The notes under the pieces were generated by a model. That model saw nothing but the letters and a program-made list of their open reading frames with translations, did not search any database and was not told where the DNA came from. This document shows, piece after piece, positions 53,717 through 61,733 of a stretch of DNA of 64,000 bases (positions within the stretch are counted from its first letter, which is position 1; every line of letters begins with the position of its first letter). The stretch is from Rhodanobacter sp. GTDB taxonomy: Bacteria > Pseudomonadota > Gammaproteobacteria > Xanthomonadales > Rhodanobacteraceae. Both the position numbers and the translations under genes were made by a program. Where the stretch lies: positions 248,001-312,000 of the forward strand of contig SCRM01000016.1 of the NCBI GenBank assembly GCA_004298045.1, given 5' to 3'.

Positions 53717-55516
53717 TTAGTGGAACTGATCGCTTGCGGGAGCCCATGAACTCGATGCATTCGCGGGGTGCACCGGTTTCATCGTCGACGGCGTGTCCGG
53801 CGGTGGGCAGCCGGGTGGCAGCGGACCGCCGCTGACGCGCGCCGCAGCGCACAGCGCGGCATTGCCGAGTTCCACCGGCGCACCTGGCTTGGCTGCGCTG
53901 GCCGATGGCGCGGGCGTTGCAGTGCGCGGCACCGCACCGCCTTCGGGTGATGGCTGATTCAAGCGGTCGTAGAGTCTTTGCGGTTGCGGCGGAGGCGGCG
54001 GATCGGGGTTCTTGCAACCGAGCAGTGCCACCGGTACCAACGGCATCACGCTGCATTCGATGCGAATGCCACGTGGCAGGTGAAAGGTGTGCTTGATCGT
54101 GGTCTTTTCGGCGGCACGTCGCAACGCGGTATCCACCGAACTTTCGCCTTCCGGCGTCCAGTACGGGTCGAACTGCGTGGGCTTGTAGCCAATGCCCTTG
54201 ATCTTGTGCTCCATGATCGTGGCATCGCCGGTCGGCTTGAGCTGCACGTAATCGGGCACGCCGCTGGCCAATGCGGATTTGCTGCCCGATGGTGAGCCCG
54301 GCCCGGCACCGCTCGGTACGCTGCCACCAGCGGGACGCTGGCCAGCAGCGACGCTTTGCGCAGTGCCTTGCGCAACGCCGGGCACCGCGTCGTTGCGGCC
54401 CTGCGCGTTGGCGTTGGGCGCACTGCTGACGTCGCTGGCACTGCCGGCGGCGGTGGGCGACCCGGCGGCCGGCTCGGCACGACTCACCGCAGCCACCGGC
54501 GCCACTGCCTGCTCCACGTGGCCGAGTCCGGCGTCGTGCGCCAGCTTGACCGTGGCTTGCACCGGGGCGGCGATGGCTGGCGCCGTTGGCGTCACGGTGG
54601 GGATCGCCGCCGGTGGCACCTCGATCGGCGCATCGAGTTTCGGCGCCTGCGGCTTGGCGAGCGGTTGCGGTGCCGGCATCGAGGGTTTGTTGAGCGCAGT
54701 GGCGTCGAGGTTCACGGTGGGCGCCTTGGGCGCAGCGACCGGTACCGCCTGCAAGGTTGCCTCCGGCGCCGCCGGCGGCAATGCGACCGCCATGGCCGGC
54801 GCCAGCATGGGCCGCGGTGCGGGCGGTGCAATGCGATCCAGTGCCGGGGTGGGTATCGCCATCTTCGGCGCGGAAGGCGTCGGCACATCAGGCAGCGCCA
54901 GCGACGGCGGCGGTGGAATCGGCTGGTTGCCCTCGGCCTGTGGCGCACGCAACGGCTTGGGCTGGAATTTGGGTGGCACCGGCGGCTGCACGGTTGGTAC
55001 TGGCAGCGCAATCGGGGGCGTCTGCGCGCTGACCTGCACCGGCGAAAGATCCGCCGCCACCTGAGGCAGGCTTGGCGTCGGCTTGGGTGCGGCAGCGGTC
55101 TTGGCCGGCGCCAGCGGAGCCCTTGCCGGCAACGCGCGCGCCGCCGCACTGGTAGCTCCTGGTGCGGCGGCGCTGCCGCGGTGCACCGGGCCAATCTTGC
55201 GCGGCACCTCACCCTTGGGCGGCGTCACGTCGGGCACTGCAACAAACCGCACCTGCATCTTGGCCGGCGGCACCGCTTGCGCCGGCGGCGGCTCATAGGC
55301 CGGACCGAGCACGAACGCAAACAGGAACACCAGTTGCGCCAGCAAGCTGCCGACCCAGGCAATTACCCGCTGCCACGCCATCGGCGGGCGCGGACGCCGC
55401 CACGCCTGATAGCCGAGCATGCGCGGAGCCGCGGCCAGCGGCGAGTTCAACAACACTTGCGCCGGGCGCATGTCCGGGCGAGATGCGCCAGCGGGATCGG
55501 GAGACAGCGACGACAT
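53717..55516 (-). CDS. Proline/alanine-rich membrane-anchored repetitive protein
   Basis: Protein of 599 residues. A cytoplasmic lead of about 48 residues with MAWQRV is followed by one membrane segment (VIAWVGSLLAQLVFLFAFVLG, about 51-71). Then some 330 residues of Pro/Ala/Lys-rich low-complexity sequence (PPVPPKFQPKP and similar) resemble a TonB-like periplasmic spacer. A conserved-looking domain lies at about 425-500 (YVQLKPTGDATIMEHKIKGIGY and RAAEKTTIKHTFHLPRGIRIECS). It matches proteins called transmembrane repetitive protein in xanthomonads. Role unknown. Confidence 0.75.
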   Translation of the reverse strand: MSSLSPDPAGASRPDMRPAQVLLNSPLAAAPRMLGYQAWRRPRPPMAWQRVIAWVGSLLAQLVFLFAFVLGPAYEPPPAQAVPPAKMQVRFVAVPDVTPPKGEVPRKIGPVHRGSAAAPGATSAAARALPARAPLAPAKTAAAPKPTPSLPQVAADLSPVQVSAQTPPIALPVPTVQPPVPPKFQPKPLRAPQAEGNQPIPPPPSLALPDVPTPSAPKMAIPTPALDRIAPPAPRPMLAPAMAVALPPAAPEATLQAVPVAAPKAPTVNLDATALNKPSMPAPQPLAKPQAPKLDAPIEVPPAAIPTVTPTAPAIAAPVQATVKLAHDAGLGHVEQAVAPVAAVSRAEPAAGSPTAAGSASDVSSAPNANAQGRNDAVPGVAQGTAQSVAAGQRPAGGSVPSGAGPGSPSGSKSALASGVPDYVQLKPTGDATIMEHKIKGIGYKPTQFDPYWTPEGESSVDTALRRAAEKTTIKHTFHLPRGIRIECSVMPLVPVALLGCKNPDPPPPPQPQRLYDRLNQPSPEGGAVPRTATPAPSASAAKPGAPVELGNAALCAAARVSGGPLPPGCPPPDTPSTMKPVHPANASSSWAPASDQFH

Positions 55517-55624
55517 GGCGCGAGTGTAATGGCGTCATGCCCAACGGCGACTTGCGGGCCGATCGCCCAAGATGCGATGGCGTCAAGGGCTCATGCATGA
55601 CACGCCACGCGCCGGCGACCGCGC

Positions 55625-56122
55625 TCAACGCCCGGGTTTGAGCATGCTGCCGATGCAGTTCGGCGCGCCGCACCGGCACTGCCAAAGTTTTCGCAGGCGC
55701 GCAGTGTGCGGCACGTCGAGCGTGATGCCATAGTCGTAAGTGAGTTCTTCGCCCACCTTGATCGCACGCAACGCCTCGATCATCACCTTGTCGCGGCGCG
55801 GGTCGTGGCTGGCACTTTCGACCACCACCGCGCGGCAATTGGGCGCGCAGCTGTGGTTGATCCAGCGCGCCGTATTGCCGCCACGGTTCGCGTCCACGAG
55901 GTAGGTGTCGTTCAAGGTGAACAGGAAGGTGTGACCGCTTTCGCCGCCGTCGCCGTACGCCTCGTCAGCTTCGGCGTGGGTCATCAGCCGGCCCTTGTAC
56001 TGGACGATTTCCTCGCCCTTGCGCAGCGACGCACAGGCGAAGACGCCGGTGCCGTGGATGGGCGAGCGATGGGCAACAAAGCGGCGGGGCATGGCGTGCG
56101 GGCGCGGGAAAGGTTGCACCAT
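55625..56122 (-). CDS. SET-domain protein-lysine methyltransferase with post-SET zinc motif
   Basis: Protein of 165 residues that is essentially a bare SET domain: PIHGTGVFACASLRKGEEIVQYKGRLM, WINHSCAPNCRA (the NHSC S-adenosylmethionine-binding motif), VGEELTYDYG, and a post-SET zinc site CRCGAPNC. It should methylate a protein lysine using S-adenosylmethionine; the substrate is unknown. Eukaryotic-style SET domains occur in several bacterial groups, possibly by ancient transfer. I chose ATG 56122, which has GGAG about eight bases upstream. Divergent from the lipoprotein gene. Confidence 0.9.
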   Translation of the reverse strand: MVQPFPRPHAMPRRFVAHRSPIHGTGVFACASLRKGEEIVQYKGRLMTHAEADEAYGDGGESGHTFLFTLNDTYLVDANRGGNTARWINHSCAPNCRAVVVESASHDPRRDKVMIEALRAIKVGEELTYDYGITLDVPHTARLRKLWQCRCGAPNCIGSMLKPGR

Positions 56123-56213
56123 GATGCCTGCTCCGCCGGCGGCGCGGAACGCATCGGCATTGACGAGGTGCCCACGCGCGGCCAATATTCAAACAATCGT
56201 TTGAGGTGAGTCC

Positions 56214-56696
56214 ATGCCCCGCTTGCTTCGCTATCTCGCGCTCGTGCTTCTCGCATCGGTACTGGTTGCCTGCGGCAAACCGCGCAAGAGCGTGTTTCCG
56301 CCGACCCTCAGCGTGCAGCAACTGGTGGTCGCGCCCAACGGCATGTGGCACCTCACGTTGCGCATCCAGAACAACAGTTATGCCGGCATGGATTTCACTG
56401 CGCTCGACGGCCAGTTGCAGGTGGCGGAGCTGGTCCCGCTGCGACTGCATGCAACGTTCCAGCGCGACATTCCGGCATTTGCCAGCGACGTGGTGCCGCT
56501 CGACGTGCTGCCCACGCCCCCCATGGTCAAGGCGCTGGCAGCAGTTGCCGCCAAAGGCAGCGCCGGCGCGCTCGGTTACCGCATCGACGGCAGCACCACC
56601 GCCAAGCCGGAGCAGCAAACGAAGCCCCGCGAATTTCCCTTCAGCGGCCACGACTGGCTGTCACCCGTACCGGGTGTCGCCAACACGTTCCGCTGA
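56214..56696 (+). CDS. Lipoprotein with LEA type 2-like domain
   Basis: Protein of 160 residues with a lipoprotein signal: LALVLLASVLVAC, giving Cys20 as the acylated residue. The mature part (SVQQLVVAPNGMWHLTLRIQNNS, then FTALDGQLQVAEL) resembles LEA type 2/immunoglobulin-like beta-sandwich domains that bind small ligands or peptides. The domain assignment is from pattern only. GAGGTGAG lies just before the ATG. 26 bases separate it from the acyl-CoA dehydrogenase, so co-transcription is possible. Confidence 0.75.
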   Translation: MPRLLRYLALVLLASVLVACGKPRKSVFPPTLSVQQLVVAPNGMWHLTLRIQNNSYAGMDFTALDGQLQVAELVPLRLHATFQRDIPAFASDVVPLDVLPTPPMVKALAAVAAKGSAGALGYRIDGSTTAKPEQQTKPREFPFSGHDWLSPVPGVANTFR

Positions 56697-56722
56697 CCCA
56701 AGCCCGTCCAGGAGACACGCTC

Positions 56723-58498
56723 ATGACCCTTTACCACGCACCCACCGACGACCAGCGCTTCGCCCTGTTCGACCTGCTCGGCGCCGAAGCCACGCTGACC
56801 CAGTTGCAGGGCGGCGGCGAACACACCCGCGACCTGCTCGACGCGGTGCTCGAGGAAGCCGGCAAACTTGCCGAGCAAGTGCTGGCGCCGACCAATGAAG
56901 CGGGCGACGCCGAGGGTTGCCATTTCGACAAGGACAGCCGCAGCGTCACCACGCCCAAGGGCTTCAAGCAGGCGTTCAAGGCGTTCGTGGACGGCGGCTG
57001 GCCGGGCCTCACCGCGAAGGAGCAATTCGGCGGACAGGCGTTGCCGGGCGTCATGGGCATTGCCACGACTGAATTGTTCCAGGCCGGCAACCTCGGCTGG
57101 AGCCTGTACCCGCTGCTGTCCGAAGGCGCCTGCCACGCGCTGGAGCTGCACGGCACGCCGGCACAGCAGGAAACCTACATGAAGCCGATCGTCGCCGGCC
57201 GCTGGACCGGCACGATGTGCCTGACCGAGCCGCAGGCCGGCTCCGATCTCGGCCTGCTGAAAACCCGCGCCGAGCCGAACGCCGACGGCAGCTACGCGAT
57301 TACCGGCACCAAGATTTTCATCAGCGCCGGTGACCACGACCTGGCCGAGAACATCGTGCACCTGGTGCTGGCGCGCCTGCCTGACGCCCCGGCCGGCAGC
57401 CGCGGCATTTCGATGTTCATCGTGCCCAAGTTCATGGTGGGCGCCGACGGCGCGCTCGGCACCCGCAACAACGCCTACCCCGGTGCGATCGAGCACAAGA
57501 TGGGCATCCACGGCTCGGCGACCTGCGTGATGAACTTCGACGGTGCCACCGGGTATCTGATCGGCAAGCCGCACAAGGGCCTCGCCGCGATGTTCACCAT
57601 GATGAACGCGGCGCGCCTGTCGGTGGGCGTGCAAGGCCTCGCGCTGGCCGAACGCGCATGGCAGAACAGCCTGAACTACGCGCGCGAACGGCTGCAGGGG
57701 CGCTCCCTTTCCGGCGCCAAACTGCCGGAAAAGGTCGCCGACAATCTCCTCGTGCAGCCGGACGTGCGGCGCATGCTGCTGACCCAGCGCGCGTTCGTCG
57801 AGGGCTCGCGCGCGCTGCTCTACTACACCGCACTGCAGACCGACATCGAGGCGCGCGGCAGCGACGAGGCTGCCCGGCAAAAGGCCAGTGAACTGGTGGC
57901 GTTCCTGATCCCGATCGCCAAGGGTTTTGTCACCGAGATCGCACAGGAAGCCACCAAGGAAGCGCTGCAGATCTACGGTGGCCACGGCTACATCGCCGAG
58001 AACGGCATGGAGCAGTTCGTGCGCGACGCCCGCATCATCACCCTGTACGAGGGCACCACCGGCATCCAGGCGGCCGACCTGCTGGGCCGGAAGATCCTGC
58101 AATTGCAGGGCGTGGGCTTCAAGCATTTTGCCGGCGAGATCGGCGCGTTCTGCAAGGCGCATGCCGGCGACGCCAAGCTTGCCGCGTTCATCGCGCCGCT
58201 CGGCGCCGCGGTCAAGCAGTGGGGCGAACTCACGCTCGCACTCGCCGGCCGCGTGCAGGCCAACCCGGAGGAGCTCGGCGCCGCCGCAGTGGATTACCTG
58301 TGGTACTCGGGCTACGTGACGCTGGCCTATTTCTGGGCGCGCAGCGTGGCAGCAGCCGAAGCCGGCAACCATCCGGCCGCGTTCAAGCAGGCCAAGCGCG
58401 ACACCGCCACGTTCTACTTCGCGCGCCTCCTGCCGCGCACGCTGGCACACAAGGTGGCGATCGAGGCCGGCGTGGCAAGCATCCCCGACATCGCCTGA
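56723..58498 (+). CDS. Acyl-CoA dehydrogenase with C-terminal extension
   Basis: FAD-dependent enzyme of 591 residues for the first step of fatty-acid beta-oxidation or a related acyl-CoA. FAD/substrate motifs: GTMCLTEPQAGSDLG (about 163-177), AITGTKIFISAGDH, and the catalytic Glu in RIITLYEGTTGIQAADLLGR (about 440-460). The last 120 residues are the helical C-terminal domain seen in the DmdC/FadE-like 600-residue branch. AGGAG lies eight bases before the ATG. Substrate chain length is not readable. Confidence 0.93.
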   Translation: MTLYHAPTDDQRFALFDLLGAEATLTQLQGGGEHTRDLLDAVLEEAGKLAEQVLAPTNEAGDAEGCHFDKDSRSVTTPKGFKQAFKAFVDGGWPGLTAKEQFGGQALPGVMGIATTELFQAGNLGWSLYPLLSEGACHALELHGTPAQQETYMKPIVAGRWTGTMCLTEPQAGSDLGLLKTRAEPNADGSYAITGTKIFISAGDHDLAENIVHLVLARLPDAPAGSRGISMFIVPKFMVGADGALGTRNNAYPGAIEHKMGIHGSATCVMNFDGATGYLIGKPHKGLAAMFTMMNAARLSVGVQGLALAERAWQNSLNYARERLQGRSLSGAKLPEKVADNLLVQPDVRRMLLTQRAFVEGSRALLYYTALQTDIEARGSDEAARQKASELVAFLIPIAKGFVTEIAQEATKEALQIYGGHGYIAENGMEQFVRDARIITLYEGTTGIQAADLLGRKILQLQGVGFKHFAGEIGAFCKAHAGDAKLAAFIAPLGAAVKQWGELTLALAGRVQANPEELGAAAVDYLWYSGYVTLAYFWARSVAAAEAGNHPAAFKQAKRDTATFYFARLLPRTLAHKVAIEAGVASIPDIA

Positions 58499-58515
58499 TC
58501 GTTCTCACCGCAGTT

Positions 58516-58564
58516 GGGCTGAAGCCCGACCCACAAAAGCTCTCCGTGGGTCGGGCTTCAGCCC
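58516..58564. repeat. Long palindromic repeat between convergent genes
   Basis: GGGCTGAAGCCCGACCCAC (58516-58534) and GTGGGTCGGGCTTCAGCCC (58546-58564) are perfect 19-base inverted arms around an 11-base loop, with smaller GGGCT/AGCCC hairpins inside each arm. It looks like a REP/BIME-type element common in xanthomonads and sits 17 bases after the acyl-CoA dehydrogenase stop. It may also end transcription from both sides. Confidence 0.75.
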
Positions 58565-58617
58565 GACAACGGTCTCGCCCATCGGCGGCAACCCATCGCG
58601 TTGCCGCACTCCAGGCA

Positions 58618-60519
58618 CTACGGCGTCGGCATAACCGCAGTTTCCACGCGTTCGAGATGACCGCGCATGATGCGGCGCAACTCCAGGATCGCCGCCGGCG
58701 TCTCCTGCACGCTGTGCCACGAGGGGATCACCACTTCGGACGCCGCCCCCGGCAGGTGCGCGCTGAGGTAGGGCACCACGCCGTCGCTGGTGGTATCCAG
58801 CGCGCCGCGCGGCTTGTACAGGCCGATGATCGAGTGGTAGCGCACGGCAGGTGAAATCGGCAGGTTTTCGGTGGCGACGATGAACGGATCCTTGTCGCTC
58901 AAATTGCCGACGCTGTTGGAGATGTGCAGCGGCGCGCTGTTGCCGTCGTTGTCCTTGAGCAGGTCGGACAGGTTCGTCATGTCCTTGAGCACGCCCAGCG
59001 GCAGGCGGATCAGCTCCGCCAGCCAACGCACGAGCCGGTGCCGCGCCACCGGCGTGCCGCGATGTGGCGCGGCAAGGAACACCGCCTCGTCCACCTGCAG
59101 CATCGGCGAAAACTGCAGATACGGCGCCAGCGCACGATGCAACCGGTTGCGCCGCGCCACCGACAGATCCCGCTCGCTGGGCACCAGGCTCCACAGCGCA
59201 TTGCCGCTGGAGGAAACCAGCAGCCGCGCAATGACGCCGCCCATGCTGTGGCCCACCAGCATGATGTGGTGGCTCGCCGGCGCGGTGCCGGCCGGATCGA
59301 AATGCCTGAGCGTGGCGTCGAGCGCCTTGCGGATCTGCGCCAGGTTCACCGGGATCGGCGCATTGGTCGGGTAGTAGACCTGCCACACCTGATAGTGCCG
59401 GCGCAGGATCTCGTCGCCGAGTACCTCGTTGGCCACGTTGACCCAGGCCTCCGGGCTGCTCGCCAACCCGTGCAACATCACCACCGTGAGCCGTGTGGGG
59501 TCGTACGGCTGCATCAGCAACACGCGCGGCTGGTCGATCCCGCCGCGGCCGAGCAGCGATCGGATGGATTGGGCGGCAAAGCCCGAGCGCGCCAGCCACA
59601 GACCATAGGGCGCGGTGAAATTTGCCCCCAGCGGCACACTCTGCTGATCGATCGTGACGTTGGCATCGCGATACGGGTCGCGTACCAGAAGCTGCACGTC
59701 GTGCGTCGCCAGCACCGCTTCCAGCGTGGCTCCGGGAAACGTCAGCACGCCGGTCATCGCCACATATTGCGGCTCGCGCCACGGCGGCACCGTCTGCGCG
59801 GCGTCGAGCGGCGGCGCCACGGCAACGAAGTCGGAACCGAAACCGTCGCGCCGATAGACGTTTTGCAGACCCTTGAAACGAAGCGTGGACGCGGGCAGCA
59901 GCTCGACCGGCGCCGCGCGCATGCGCATGTCGGTATTCGGCCGCTCCACGTTCCAGCCGGCCAGGCTCGCCGTCTGCCAGCCTTGGCCGAGCGACGGCAA
60001 GACCTGGAACCAGCGGCCGACGATGCGCTCCACGGCGTAGTCGTAGAACGCGATCACTTTCGCTTGGCGCTGGTCGAACACGCGCTCGGCCGGCGTGCGC
60101 ACGGTGAAAAAGAGATACGCATACGCGTAGCGCGCGCTTTGCAGATACGCGTCGAGCGTGGCGTCGCTTATCACCGCGCCGCGGTCGCCCTGCAATGCGC
60201 GCCCGAGCCAAACCTCGGACAGCGCCGACAATCGGCGCTCCTCATCGATGCCGGCCGCATGCGCCAGCATGCCGGTGCAGGTGTCGAACGACTGCTCGCA
60301 ACGCTTCGCGGTCAACGCCAGCACGTTCAGCGTCTGCACCGTGTTGTCGCTGAGCTGACGCGCGCCAAGCATGTCGGTGCGCCGCTCGCTCACCACGTCG
60401 CCGGGCTTGATCCGGCTCACGCCCACCATCGCGCACGCGTTCAGGCAAACCAGCGCCACCGCCAGCAGGCCTCGTGCCGCCCAGCCCGCCACGCCATGTC
60501 CCTGCCGTTCTTCGTGCAT
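58618..60519 (-). CDS. Lipoprotein alpha/beta hydrolase (lipase/esterase-like)
   Basis: Protein of 633 residues. The signal ends in LLAVALVCLNAC, a lipobox with Cys29 as anchor. The N-terminal 300 residues have no recognised domain. The C-terminal half is an alpha/beta hydrolase: LTVVMLHGLASSPEAWVNVANEVL, the nucleophile elbow IMLVGHSMGGVIARLLV, a TTSDGVVPYLSAHL Asp and a PSWHSVQETP His complete the triad. Likely an outer-membrane lipase or phospholipase. GGGAG sits five bases before ATG 60519. Confidence 0.88.
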   Translation of the reverse strand: MHEERQGHGVAGWAARGLLAVALVCLNACAMVGVSRIKPGDVVSERRTDMLGARQLSDNTVQTLNVLALTAKRCEQSFDTCTGMLAHAAGIDEERRLSALSEVWLGRALQGDRGAVISDATLDAYLQSARYAYAYLFFTVRTPAERVFDQRQAKVIAFYDYAVERIVGRWFQVLPSLGQGWQTASLAGWNVERPNTDMRMRAAPVELLPASTLRFKGLQNVYRRDGFGSDFVAVAPPLDAAQTVPPWREPQYVAMTGVLTFPGATLEAVLATHDVQLLVRDPYRDANVTIDQQSVPLGANFTAPYGLWLARSGFAAQSIRSLLGRGGIDQPRVLLMQPYDPTRLTVVMLHGLASSPEAWVNVANEVLGDEILRRHYQVWQVYYPTNAPIPVNLAQIRKALDATLRHFDPAGTAPASHHIMLVGHSMGGVIARLLVSSSGNALWSLVPSERDLSVARRNRLHRALAPYLQFSPMLQVDEAVFLAAPHRGTPVARHRLVRWLAELIRLPLGVLKDMTNLSDLLKDNDGNSAPLHISNSVGNLSDKDPFIVATENLPISPAVRYHSIIGLYKPRGALDTTSDGVVPYLSAHLPGAASEVVIPSWHSVQETPAAILELRRIMRGHLERVETAVMPTP

Positions 60520-60623
60520 TCCCACTCCCGTTGACCGCCTCGCCCGGCGATTTTAGCCACGGCACCGGTTGTCTTTGTCGGCACGACGCGGCACGCTGGC
60601 CACATGCCCGGCAGGTGGCCAAC

Positions 60624-61625
60624 ATGCTGAAAGCCGTGCGCACCGCACTGCGCATCGCGACGCTGACGGTCGCCGCGCTGGTCGCGCTGCTCTCCGGCGC
60701 CTGGGGCGCGCTGGCATTGTGGTACCAATTGCCCGGCGGCTCCGTCGTGCGCGCGCTGGGGACCGCGGCCTGGGTGGTGCTGGTGCTCGCACTCTTCGCG
60801 CTCGTCATCACGCGCCGCAGCGCATGGCCGCTGGTCGGCTACGTGGCGTGCTACGGACTGCTGCTGGCATGGTGGGCAACGATCGTGCCGAGCGGGCAGC
60901 ACGCGTGGGCCGACGACGTGGCGCACCTGGCCACCGGCGAGGTACACGGCAACCTGGTCACCGTGCACGCCGTGCGCGACTTCACGTGGCGCAGCGACAG
61001 CGACTACGACATCCGCTGGGAAACCCGGCAATACAATCTCGACCAGCTGGTCGGCGCCGATGCCATCCTCTCGCACTGGGGCAGCGCGGCGATCGCGCAC
61101 GCGATGCTGTCGTTCGCGTTTGCCGACGGCCAGCACCTGGTGTTTTCGGTGGAGATCCGCAAGCGCCGCGGGCAGAGCTACTCCGCCATCGGCGGCTTCT
61201 TCAAGGATTTCGAGACCATCCTGGTCGCCGCCACCGAGCGCGACGTGGTGCGCGTGCGCACCAACGTGCGCGGTGAGGAGGATTACCTCTACCCGCTGGC
61301 GATCAGCCGCCCCGCCCTGCGCGCCCTGTTTCTCTCCTACGTGCACGCGGCCGACGCGCTCGCCCGGCATCCCACGTTCTACAACACCATCACCTCCAAC
61401 TGCACCACGATGGTATACCGCATGGCACGCCAGCTCGATCCGGGCCTGCCGTGGGACGTCCGCCTGCTGCTGACCGGTTACCTTCCCGGTTATCTCTACC
61501 AGATCGGCGCGCTCGACCATCGGCTGACGCTGGCGCAATGGACGGCACGTGCACCGATCACCGCGCGCGCCCGCGCGACACCGCCTGACGCGGATTTCTC
61601 GCGCGCGATCCGCACCCCACCCTGA
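60624..61625 (+). CDS. DUF4105 (Lnb N-terminal periplasmic domain) membrane protein
   Basis: Protein of 333 residues with about three hydrophobic segments in the first 95 residues (LRIATLTVAALVALLSGAWGALALW and two more). The DUF4105 domain follows: DFTWRSDSDYDIRWETRQYNLDQLVGADAILSHWGS, HLVFSVEIRKRRGQSYSAIGGF, and FYNTITSNCTTMVYR with a likely catalytic Cys and upstream His (SHWG). The domain is thiol-protease-like but its substrate is unknown. A start at ATG 60624 with CAGGTGG upstream is preferred. Divergent from the hydrolase gene. Confidence 0.85.
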   Translation: MLKAVRTALRIATLTVAALVALLSGAWGALALWYQLPGGSVVRALGTAAWVVLVLALFALVITRRSAWPLVGYVACYGLLLAWWATIVPSGQHAWADDVAHLATGEVHGNLVTVHAVRDFTWRSDSDYDIRWETRQYNLDQLVGADAILSHWGSAAIAHAMLSFAFADGQHLVFSVEIRKRRGQSYSAIGGFFKDFETILVAATERDVVRVRTNVRGEEDYLYPLAISRPALRALFLSYVHAADALARHPTFYNTITSNCTTMVYRMARQLDPGLPWDVRLLLTGYLPGYLYQIGALDHRLTLAQWTARAPITARARATPPDADFSRAIRTPP

Positions 61626-61733
61626 CTGGCCCGACGGACTTTTCGCACCAAGCTTGCCAACTCAAGGCCGCCCTTACCACATTGCGCGCCGATCCCCAGT
61701 GCTCGCACGGTTGCGCTTGGCCAAATCCCGGCC

